In this document: in pieces, positions 29,194-36,581 of the stretch
Layout: each line of letters starts with the position of its first letter
How positions within the stretch are numbered: position 1 is the stretch's first letter
Source: Massilia sp. IC2-477
GTDB taxonomy: Bacteria; Pseudomonadota; Gammaproteobacteria; Burkholderiales; Burkholderiaceae_D
Length of the DNA stretch: 64,000 bases
Direction of reading: 5' to 3'
Assembly (NCBI RefSeq): GCF_020707265.1
Contig: NZ_JAJFEQ010000008.1
Span: 62,001 to 126,000, forward strand
Made by a program: the position numbers and the translations under genes
Notes under the pieces: generated by a model
What the model saw: only the letters and a program-made list of their open reading frames with translations
Database searches by the model: none
Told to the model about the DNA's origin: nothing

Positions 29194-29775
29194 ATGATTC
29201 CATTCACCTTCAACGACATTGAGGTAGGCGCCCGCATGGTCGAGGCCCTGGCACGCCAGGCCACGTCCCTGCCCGGCATGCCCATCACCTACAGCGACCT
29301 GCTGACACTGGCGCGCTCCATGCATCCGAAAGACGAGGTGCTCGGCCGGGCGGTACCGGTGGGCATCGGACCCAAGCTCCAGTTCGTGGAAGGCTTTTGC
29401 GCTTCGCACGGCTTTCCCAACCTGGCATGCCTGGCCGTGAACAGGGAGACCTTGCGGCCCGGGCCAGCGTACCAGGGTGACTGGGAAGCCGACAAGCGCG
29501 CCGTTGCCGGCTTCAACTGGAGTACCGCCGATGCGCAGCTGGCGGGGTACGTGGAAGCGATGCGCGCCAAGGTGCCGGCACGTTTCAAACCGCGCAAGGA
29601 ACGGCCGGCGGACGTAGCCTGGTATGCCTATTTCTGTTCGCACCGGGAGGCCTGCGAAACCCTGACATCGGAGGACAAGCGGGAGATCATCAACCAGATG
29701 ATGGCCGGACTCGACCCCGAAACGGCGCTCGCGCGCGTGCTGGCTGCAAAGCGCGACTTTGGCAGTACTCAGTGA
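29194..29775 (+). CDS. Unknown soluble protein
   Basis: No signal peptide or membrane segment is seen in the 193-residue product. The N-terminal 85 residues have an ordered pattern (PITYSDLLTLA, VLGRAVPVGIGPKLQFVEGFC, LACLAVNRETLRPGPAY). This resembles the YxxL...LG...GxPxLxxLAVN domain of many uncharacterised proteobacterial proteins, but I cannot name it. The C-terminal part is helical and charged. The ATG at 29194 was taken; a TTG 33 bases upstream is also possible. It converges with the TIR-WD40 gene 84 bp away and may belong to the same accessory segment. Confidence 0.6.
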   Translation: MIPFTFNDIEVGARMVEALARQATSLPGMPITYSDLLTLARSMHPKDEVLGRAVPVGIGPKLQFVEGFCASHGFPNLACLAVNRETLRPGPAYQGDWEADKRAVAGFNWSTADAQLAGYVEAMRAKVPARFKPRKERPADVAWYAYFCSHREACETLTSEDKREIINQMMAGLDPETALARVLAAKRDFGSTQ

Positions 29776-29859
29776 GGAACAGGACGGACCGCGCGATGGC
29801 GTGGAGCGGTCGCGTTCATTCGACAGCGAAGAACAAGGATGGATTGGCCGCCTCTTGCT

Positions 29860-32364
29860 TCAGCTGCTTTTCCCGCCTGACTGGAGCCGCTGCGGGCCGA
29901 TGCGCTGGCTCTCGCACGCGCGATGTCGTTCGATCGACTCCCGCGCCGATTCATTGAACAGGCTTTCACGTTCTTCAGGTGTAAAACAGAAAGACAGCCC
30001 ACGCAGTCGGCGCGCGATCTCGCTTGGTCCGAAGGGTAAAATCGAAAGCTCATCCCCAGTCAGCATGAATAGCTCCTGCTTGTTCGCACTGAATGTGGCG
30101 CTGGTAACCCCTTGACTGGGGAGCGTGAGCACGGGAAGACTGGTCTGGCCACGTAAGTCAAAAATCGAAAGCCTTTCACTGTCGTCAAGAACCACCAGGA
30201 ATTCTCCGGCCGCACTGGCCCGTGCATTGGGGCCAATGCCGGAGCCTGCGATATCCATTTCCAACCGGCGTTGAATGGCTTCATCGGGACAATCACTCGT
30301 ACTGCACAGCGCCAGCAACTGGGTATCACCGTCAACCATGGCGTACAGATTTCCGACCCGCCAGTCCTGTCGTACACGGACACGTTCGCCTGTAGGCATC
30401 GCAGGCACCTCGAATGGGCGCTCGGCCGGGAGGGGCGCGTACTCGAGGTAATCGAAGGGCTTCTGGCTGACCACCGCGCGTCCGGATTGGGCCGAATAGA
30501 CCGCAGCGGCCCCTGTGTACCTGCCACCCGAATAGATCAGCCGTTGCTGGAGGTCGAAGATCCGGGCCTGCCTGTCCAGGCTGGCCGTGAGGAGCCTGGT
30601 TTCAGTTGCATCGAATCGCATGCTGAACACGCGGCGGGTATGACCTCTTAATGTGAAGCTCTCGGCAGTAGAGAGGTCATATACCTGGATCTCGCCACGG
30701 TTGCCGGAGACAGCCAGATACCTGTCACTTGGGGCGAATGCGGTAGCAATGGCATTTCCGCTGTAGTTCCAGCCGTATGCGACGGCCTTTCGTAGCGGGT
30801 CCTTACGTCCAATGCGATACAAGTCACCAGCGTCGTCCAGGTATAGCGAACAGGTGTTCGAGATGTGCCACGGTCGCTTGCCTGCCAGTCGAACCTGCGT
30901 TTGACGGGCGCCGTCAATGAGTACAAGACTTGCATCGGAAGCTACTGACCACACGCGGCCGTCTGCGCAAAATCCGGCTTGCGCAGCTGACGACATGAGG
31001 GAAACGTCTTGTCCTTGCGACGAAACGAGTCGAATATCTCCATTTGCGTACGTGATGGCCACCTGGTGCTTCGGGCCAAGTTTCAAGGATTTAATCGTCT
31101 TTCCCTTGCTTTGCAATGGCACAAGCCGACGGGTTGGACCGTAGATTTCGAGCTGTTGATCCCTCGCGATCACAAAGCTGCCATCGGCCGCCAGGTCTGC
31201 TGGCGCATACTCCGGCTCCCCTGCGTCCACATTTTTGTTCAAGCAGCGCTGGACGCTCGGCTCGTCCGCTGCTGGTCGGCCGCTATCTTGCTTGACTGAC
31301 AATTGGCGTAAACAACCTCGCCAATCGAGTGTGACCAGCACTTTTCCGCCAGACGCCAGGACGGCCGAGGACAAAGGGATACCATTCTTGCCGTAGGCCG
31401 TCTGCTCGCCAGCAGTTGCAGGGCTCCTGCCTGGCGCAACGCCCGCGAGGCGATGGTCGGACGAGTAGAGCAGGGCGCTGCCGTCATGCGAGGCCACGAC
31501 ATAGGAGCCGTTCGGCCCCCACGTCGCTCTGGAAAGACTATCCGAATGCACGTGCCGTGCCAGGGTGAGTCTTGCGTGGATCAGGTCTGGCGTCAGCTGG
31601 TTCAGCAGGCTTTTATCGATAAACAATCTGCCGCCTGCGTCCGCCAGCGCGAGTAATGCCTCGGTGGGTTGCGCTCTGCCGAGCAGCTGGGCTTGCGCGA
31701 GTCTGCGCGATGTTTCGACCTGATATCCCTGCAACAGGGCGTATCCGGACAAGCCGGCGAATCCGATTACCAATGCCGCGAGAGTTGCTACGACGATGCG
31801 TGTTCGACGTTTGCGCTGCCGAACTGCGCGACGGAAGATCTCGTCGGTATCGACTCCCATCAAGGATGCCGATATTTTTGCAAGCGCAAGGTCGCGACCA
31901 TCCGCCGTCTCGCGAAGGTCTGCAGCCAGCAGCGATTGCGCGCAATCCGTTACAGTGCCATCCGGGGATACGTGGAAGCGTAGCGCGCGTGGGAATATCT
32001 CCGCTTCTGAAACACTGGCGACGTTCGGGACAATGACGGGAACGAAAGGGCGTTCAGGATGCCGTGACCGGAACAGGCGTATTTCCTCATTCACGTGAAA
32101 ACTTTTTGCCGCGGCCGGAGAGCACAGAACGATCATGGCCGCCGAGTCGTCGAGCGAAAGCAAGGTTTGTTCAGGCAGTGGCAAACCAGCGCGAAAGTCC
32201 CCGCGATCGCGGAAGATCGGGCTCAGATTGGCTGGAACCTCTCCAATGGCGGTCTTTCTGCCCACCAGGTCGGAATCGATCCTGAACGACTCCAGCCTGG
32301 ATTGCAGCCACCTGGCAGTGAGGGTATCTACATGACTGTACGAAAGGAAGGCGCGATATTTCAA
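29860..32364 (-). CDS. TIR domain - membrane helix - WD40-like beta-propeller protein
   Basis: The 834-residue product begins with a bacterial TIR domain (KYRAFLSYSHVD, then IVLCSPAAAKSFHVNEEI; Glu93/Glu94 stand where TIR NADases carry the catalytic Glu). A basic stretch and one membrane helix (about 189-211) follow, then some 600 residues of WD40-like repeats (for example GEIQVYDLSTAESFTLRGHTRRVFSMRFD and LDRQARIFDLQQRLIYSGG, both in the second half). This predicts a cytoplasmic TIR and an external propeller sensor. The start codon is TTG behind AGAGGG. GC is visibly lower than in the flanks, so recent transfer is likely. TIR proteins of bacteria often degrade NAD in phage defence or act in signalling; neither is shown here. 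Confidence 0.82.
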   Translation of the reverse strand: MKYRAFLSYSHVDTLTARWLQSRLESFRIDSDLVGRKTAIGEVPANLSPIFRDRGDFRAGLPLPEQTLLSLDDSAAMIVLCSPAAAKSFHVNEEIRLFRSRHPERPFVPVIVPNVASVSEAEIFPRALRFHVSPDGTVTDCAQSLLAADLRETADGRDLALAKISASLMGVDTDEIFRRAVRQRKRRTRIVVATLAALVIGFAGLSGYALLQGYQVETSRRLAQAQLLGRAQPTEALLALADAGGRLFIDKSLLNQLTPDLIHARLTLARHVHSDSLSRATWGPNGSYVVASHDGSALLYSSDHRLAGVAPGRSPATAGEQTAYGKNGIPLSSAVLASGGKVLVTLDWRGCLRQLSVKQDSGRPAADEPSVQRCLNKNVDAGEPEYAPADLAADGSFVIARDQQLEIYGPTRRLVPLQSKGKTIKSLKLGPKHQVAITYANGDIRLVSSQGQDVSLMSSAAQAGFCADGRVWSVASDASLVLIDGARQTQVRLAGKRPWHISNTCSLYLDDAGDLYRIGRKDPLRKAVAYGWNYSGNAIATAFAPSDRYLAVSGNRGEIQVYDLSTAESFTLRGHTRRVFSMRFDATETRLLTASLDRQARIFDLQQRLIYSGGRYTGAAAVYSAQSGRAVVSQKPFDYLEYAPLPAERPFEVPAMPTGERVRVRQDWRVGNLYAMVDGDTQLLALCSTSDCPDEAIQRRLEMDIAGSGIGPNARASAAGEFLVVLDDSERLSIFDLRGQTSLPVLTLPSQGVTSATFSANKQELFMLTGDELSILPFGPSEIARRLRGLSFCFTPEERESLFNESARESIERHRACESQRIGPQRLQSGGKSS

Positions 32365-32594
32365 GAGACGGTTCCCTCTGCTCGCGAATGAACCAGTATG
32401 CAGGTTAGCGATCTGCCAATCCAGCTCGCAAAGCGCTGCGCTGGCTTTGATCGCTTAAGGGACCGATATTAAATGATATGCAACAGACTCCACATCATCT
32501 CTGCCCCGGTTCCTCCTTCTGGGAGAGCCGATCCCGTCGCATGAACAACAGGCTTCAAGAACAAGACGGCTCGGGCTGGAATCGTAGCCTCTTG
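32365..32594. other. Gap between the TIR-WD40 and pectate lyase genes
   Basis: The 230 bases are AT-richer than average. They should hold the TIR gene promoter (minus strand) and the pectate lyase 3' end. No clear promoter, terminator or repeat was identified. Confidence 0.35.
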
Positions 32595-33917
32595 TTAGCG
32601 GAACAGCGTCGCCCAACCTGCCTTCGGCGACATGTCCGCCAGATTCCATTCGGCCGGATCGAACGCGCGTCGCGTCGGCGCATAGCCCGGGTAGCCGCTC
32701 GACTGCCCTTCTGAATCGACGATATGACCACGCCCTTCGGCGACATCCGAGATGATCTTGAAGTCGACCGCATCGCGGGCCCACGGCCGCATGCCGGCGC
32801 TCATGTAGATCGCGTTCTCCAGTCGTGCGCTCGATAGCGGTGTGAGGCCCGTTGGCAGGTAGGGCGCCTCGGCCTTGAGAATGCGCGCGCCGGAGGCGGT
32901 ATAGCTGCCGGTCTGCGGCATCGGCTTGCCGTTGGCGTCGACCGCCACATTGTCGTGCAGGTACAGGCTGACATCGCCCGCGCCGCCCAGGCTGAACAGG
33001 GGCACGCCGGGCCGCGAATCGTCTCCGCCGCGCACCACGTTCCCGACCAGGGTCACGACCCCGAGCTGCGGCGGATGCGCGCCCCATTCGTGGGCGATCA
33101 GGTTGTAGTGGATCGCCCTGGCGCCGAAGTCATGAATCAGGTTGTTCACGACGGCGACGTGGGCGCCGCCCTTGATCAGCGGATTGCGCTCGTGGTTGGC
33201 GTTATACAGGTTGCCGTAGAAGAGCACCCGGTTGGCGTTGTCGTGCACCAGCGAGCCTTTCGAATGCTCGCCCTTCCTGTGGGTCGAATCGCGCAGGCCT
33301 TCGGCCACGATGTTGTGGCTGAAGGTGATGCGGCGCGAGGTCCCCTGGCGCCATTCCTCGACCGTCGCGCCCTTGAAGCGCGGGCCGGAGGCCGACAGGT
33401 TTTCGTCCGTGGCCCAGCTGAAGCTGCAATGGTCGATGATGACATTGTCGGCGGAACTGGTGGAGAGCCCGTCGGCTTCCCAGCCGCTCTTCTTGGCGCG
33501 CCCGAATTCGCCCGGCCGCACCGCGATGTGCTGCACGATCACGTCGTGCGTGGCGACCGCGAATTCACCGCGGATGAAGGTGATGCCGGGATTGGGCGCG
33601 GTCTGGCCGGCGATCGTCACGAAGGGTTCATTGATACGGATGCTGGCGCCCTGCAGGTCGATCACGCCGCCCACTTCGAACACCACGATGCGCGGACCGG
33701 TTTCCATCACCGCGGCGGCGAACGAGCCTTCGCCGGAGGCGTTCAGATTGCTCACCCGCACGATCCTGCCGCCTGCGCCGCCCTTCGTGTCGGCCCAGCC
33801 CTTGACGTCGATGCCCGCACGCGACATGCCGGCTAGCTCGGGGGAGGGCCCGGCGGCATGCGCGCCCAGGCACCAGTACAGCATCGTCGCTACGGCGGCG
33901 CGCGTGGAAAACCGCAT
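32595..33917 (-). CDS. Secreted pectate lyase (polysaccharide lyase family 1-like)
   Basis: The 440-residue product has a signal peptide (TMLYWCLGAHA, cleavage before AGPSPE) and a right-handed parallel beta-helix. Characteristic signatures are DHCSFSWATDENLS, GGRIVRVSNLNASGEGSFAAA and the VIVQHIAVRPG coil. Such enzymes cleave polygalacturonate by beta-elimination and need calcium. It stands alone, with no pectin transport or KdgR-type genes beside it. High GC contrasts with the adjacent TIR gene. Specificity for pectate rather than another uronate polymer is inferred. Confidence 0.85.
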   Translation of the reverse strand: MRFSTRAAVATMLYWCLGAHAAGPSPELAGMSRAGIDVKGWADTKGGAGGRIVRVSNLNASGEGSFAAAVMETGPRIVVFEVGGVIDLQGASIRINEPFVTIAGQTAPNPGITFIRGEFAVATHDVIVQHIAVRPGEFGRAKKSGWEADGLSTSSADNVIIDHCSFSWATDENLSASGPRFKGATVEEWRQGTSRRITFSHNIVAEGLRDSTHRKGEHSKGSLVHDNANRVLFYGNLYNANHERNPLIKGGAHVAVVNNLIHDFGARAIHYNLIAHEWGAHPPQLGVVTLVGNVVRGGDDSRPGVPLFSLGGAGDVSLYLHDNVAVDANGKPMPQTGSYTASGARILKAEAPYLPTGLTPLSSARLENAIYMSAGMRPWARDAVDFKIISDVAEGRGHIVDSEGQSSGYPGYAPTRRAFDPAEWNLADMSPKAGWATLFR

Positions 33918-34063
33918 CCTCGTCTCCTGTCTTGTCGTGTAGTACGAAAATTATGGCACAGCAGGGGAATGCGCGGCTCGGGCGCAGCCTGGGGGCAAGC
34001 TGGCGCTGAAACCTGCCAAGCGCGGCACTGGGCGACCTGCGCGGTGGACTGCATGGGTCGATT

Positions 34064-34077
34064 TTGATGTACGTCAA
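34064..34077. promoter_or_regulatory. FNR/Anr-type site upstream of the universal stress protein
   Basis: TTGATGTACGTCAA differs from the palindromic consensus TTGAT-N4-ATCAA at one base. It lies 102 bp before the usp ATG in a gap with no other regulator site, which suggests induction at low oxygen. Confidence 0.55.
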
Positions 34078-34178
34078 AGATTTTGGGTAGTCGGGAGAAC
34101 AGACTGGCCTCACTCCGCTCCAATGTCTCCCACCCCATTACCGACCTGACCCATCATTTCCACGTACCGGAGCTCGCC

Positions 34179-34634
34179 ATGTACCGACGCATTCTCGTGC
34201 CCAGCGACGGCTCGCCCGTTTCCGAGGCGGCCGTCGAGGCCGCCATCGACTTCGCGCGGGCGCGCGGCAGCGCCATTGTGGCCTTGTCGGTCGCCGTGCC
34301 CGAACCCTCCTTTCAATCGCTCGAAGGAGCGATGGCCTACGATCCGGGCCTGCAGCCCGAGGTGCTGCTGGAGCATGCGCAGCGCAACGTCGACGCTGTC
34401 GCCGTCCGTGCCGATCGGGCCGGCGTGCCATGTACCGCGCTCACCTGCAGCGCACTCGACATCGCGGAAGCGATCGCGGCGACTGCGCGCGAGCAGGGGT
34501 GTGACCTGATCGTCATGGGCTCGCATGGACGGCGCGGCCTGAGCCGCCTGATCGCCGGCAGCGTGACCCAGGCTGTGCTGGCCAATGCCCCGGTGCCGGT
34601 CATGGTGCTGCGGCCGGGCGCGGGCACCAGCTGA
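34179..34634 (+). CDS. Universal stress protein (UspA family)
   Basis: The 151-residue single-domain protein starts MYRRILVPSDGSPVSEAAVEAA. It has the nucleotide-binding signature GSHGRRGLSRLIAGS (G-2X-G-9X-G-S/T) and ends VPVMVLRP. Members bind ATP and help cells survive starvation or oxygen limitation. The ATG at 34179 gives the conserved start; the frame is open about 96 bases upstream without conservation. An FNR-like site lies upstream, matching usp genes of other proteobacteria that respond to low oxygen. Confidence 0.92.
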   Translation: MYRRILVPSDGSPVSEAAVEAAIDFARARGSAIVALSVAVPEPSFQSLEGAMAYDPGLQPEVLLEHAQRNVDAVAVRADRAGVPCTALTCSALDIAEAIAATAREQGCDLIVMGSHGRRGLSRLIAGSVTQAVLANAPVPVMVLRPGAGTS

Positions 34635-34777
34635 AAGCGCGATCCGGTGCGCCGGCGACCGTGCCGGCACGCGACATCCGCAAACTTCCGACACGAGAGC
34701 CCGCCAAGGGGTCACCGCGTACCGGCCCCATATAGAAAAGCACATTATTTCCCCGACGCGCACGCGAATTCTTTTCG

Positions 34778-34806
34778 TTGCCCGTAACCATTTTGTAACT
34801 TATACT
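34778..34806 (+). promoter_or_regulatory. GH43 operon promoter
   Basis: TTGCCC (34778-34783), a 17-base spacer and TATACT (34801-34806). The operator described next begins on the last base of the -10, a classical repressor position. Confidence 0.6.
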
Positions 34807-34819
34807 GGTTGCGCTAACA
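34806..34819. promoter_or_regulatory. LacI-type xyl-box operator for the GH43 operon
   Basis: TGGTTGCGCTAACA differs at one base from TGGTAGCGCTAACA, the xyl-box I recall from the xylan loci of Xanthomonas. It overlaps the -10/+1 region. Related sites occur at 46086, 46185, 47483 and 63576. Confidence 0.7.
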
Positions 34820-34843
34820 TTGCACGCACGAAAAGGAGCCTGG

Positions 34844-34927
34844 ATGTCACGTCGAACTCTGTCGGGTGTCAGTCGCCCGCATTGCCCCCGCTGCCCGGCT
34901 ACAGCACCCGTCGGGGAGGGGCGATGA
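34844..34927 (+). CDS. 27-codon leader ORF overlapping the GH43 start
   Basis: An ATG behind a strong AAAAGGAG site opens a 27-codon frame (starting MSRRTLSGVSRPHCPRCP) that ends in a TGA overlapping the GH43 ATG (ATGA). The ribosome site is better than the one in front of GH43 itself. It may serve to couple translation of the glycosidase. The peptide is basic, with two cysteines, and no family is known. Confidence 0.5.
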   Translation: MSRRTLSGVSRPHCPRCPATAPVGEGR

Positions 34928-36534
34928 GCCGTTTCCTGCGCGTGGCGCTGGCGGCATGCACAGTCCTGACCCTGTCGTACGCAGCCAGCGCCGTTGCGGG
35001 CGAGTACCGCAACCCGGTACTGACCGGCTTCAACCCGGACCCCAGCATCTGCCGTGACGGCGACGACTACTACCTCGCCACCAGCACCTTCGAATACTTC
35101 CCGGGCGTACCGATCTACCACAGCAAGGACCTGGTGAACTGGCGCCTGGTCGGCCATGCGCTCGACCGCCCCAGCCAGCTGCCGCTCGCGGGACAGAAGA
35201 GTTCGCAGGGCATCTTCGCGCCCACGCTACGCTGCGGGAACGGCCGCTTCTACATGATCACCACCAACGTCACCGGCGGCGGCAACTTCATTGTCCAGGC
35301 CACCAGCCCGGGCGGGCCCTGGTCGGAACCGGTCTGGATCAAGGACGCGCAGGGCATCGACCCTTCGCTGTTCTTCGACGAGGACGGCAAGGTCTACCTC
35401 ACTTACCAGGATGGCGGCGAGCGCGGCGGCATCGCACAGGCCGAGATCGACGTCGCCACGGGCAAGCTCAAGACCCAGCCGCGCCGCATCTGGAACGGCA
35501 CCGGCGGGGTCTGGCCGGAAGGGCCGCACCTGTACAAGATCAACGGCTGGTATTACCTGCTGCATGCGGAAGGCGGTACCTCCTATGGCCACGTGGTGAT
35601 CCTTGCGCGTTCGCGCTCGCCCTGGGGACCGTTCGAGGGCGCGCCTGACAATCCGATCCTGACCCACCGCGACCGCCCGGAGCTACTCCTGCAGGCGCTC
35701 GGCCATGCCGACCTGGTGCAGACGCCGGCCGGCAAATGGTTCATGGTGCTGCTCGGCGTCCGTCACCTGAAGCACAAGCACCACCTGGGCCGCGAAACGC
35801 TGCTGGCGCCGGTGGAGTGGACGGCGGACGGCTGGCTCAAGGTGAATGGCGGCGCGCCGCTGGCCGAGAAGATGCAGGCAGACGGGCTGCCGGCGCCGCA
35901 TCCGTGGCCGGCCGCGCCGGCGCGCGACGAGTTCGGCGCACGCACGCTGGGCGGCGACTGGATCTTCCTGCGCGCCCCGGCCCGCGACCTGTGGTCGCTG
36001 GCCGAGCGGCCGGGCTTCCTGCGCCTGAAGGGCACGAAGCTGTCGCTGTCCGACATCGGCACGCCCGCCTTCGTGGGCAGGCGCCAGGCGCATTTGAACG
36101 TGCGCGCCTCGACGTTCCTCGATTTCGCGCCGCGTGCGGCTGGCCAGGAAGCGGGCCTGGCGCTGCGCATGAACGAGGACAACCACTACCAGCTGCTGGT
36201 CGCCGGTAGCGGCAAGGGCAGGGTGATCCGGCTGCTCACGCGGGTCAAGGGCGTAAACACCGTGTTGCGCGAGGCGCCGCTCGGGGCGGGCAAGGTGGAG
36301 CTGATCGTGCGCGCCACCGCGGAGCGCTACGTGTTCGGCTACCGCCTCGACGGCGGCAAGGGCGGCCGCGAGGTCGCTGACTTCGGCAGCGCGCCGACCG
36401 CCCCGCTCAGTTCCGAGGACGCGGGCGGGTTTACCGGCGTGGGACTCGGGATGGTGGCGCACAATCCCGCCGCCGCGCCGATGCCCCCGGCCGACTTCGA
36501 CTGGTTCGACTACCGCCCGGGCGCGGAAGACTAG
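34924..36534 (+). CDS. GH43 beta-xylosidase / alpha-L-arabinofuranosidase, secreted
   Basis: The 536-residue product has a signal peptide (VALAACTVLTLSYAASAVAG). A five-bladed GH43 propeller (about 28-320) follows, with the three acidic motifs NPDPSICRDGDDYYL (base), GIDPSLFFDEDG (pKa modulator) and EGPHLYKINGWYYLLHAEGG (acid). The C-terminal beta-sandwich (about 330-536) is as in XynB-type enzymes. It should release xylose or arabinose from xylo-oligosaccharides outside the cytoplasm. It heads an operon with GH3 and an acetyl esterase, behind a xyl-box promoter and the leader ORF. Start at 34924; the frame continues upstream without a signal peptide. Confidence 0.93.
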   Translation: MSRFLRVALAACTVLTLSYAASAVAGEYRNPVLTGFNPDPSICRDGDDYYLATSTFEYFPGVPIYHSKDLVNWRLVGHALDRPSQLPLAGQKSSQGIFAPTLRCGNGRFYMITTNVTGGGNFIVQATSPGGPWSEPVWIKDAQGIDPSLFFDEDGKVYLTYQDGGERGGIAQAEIDVATGKLKTQPRRIWNGTGGVWPEGPHLYKINGWYYLLHAEGGTSYGHVVILARSRSPWGPFEGAPDNPILTHRDRPELLLQALGHADLVQTPAGKWFMVLLGVRHLKHKHHLGRETLLAPVEWTADGWLKVNGGAPLAEKMQADGLPAPHPWPAAPARDEFGARTLGGDWIFLRAPARDLWSLAERPGFLRLKGTKLSLSDIGTPAFVGRRQAHLNVRASTFLDFAPRAAGQEAGLALRMNEDNHYQLLVAGSGKGRVIRLLTRVKGVNTVLREAPLGAGKVELIVRATAERYVFGYRLDGGKGGREVADFGSAPTAPLSSEDAGGFTGVGLGMVAHNPAAAPMPPADFDWFDYRPGAED

Positions 36535-36581
36535 CATCTCTGCCCGCTGTAACACACAACAAAAACCAATCAGGAGACAAC

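Noticed and set aside
32455-33087. A 210-codon minus-strand frame within the pectate lyase gene
   Set aside because: Arg-rich shadow in another frame of the lyase gene.
34585-34923. Upstream extension of the GH43 frame
   Set aside because: It would cover the promoter, operator and leader ORF and would bury the signal peptide inside the protein.
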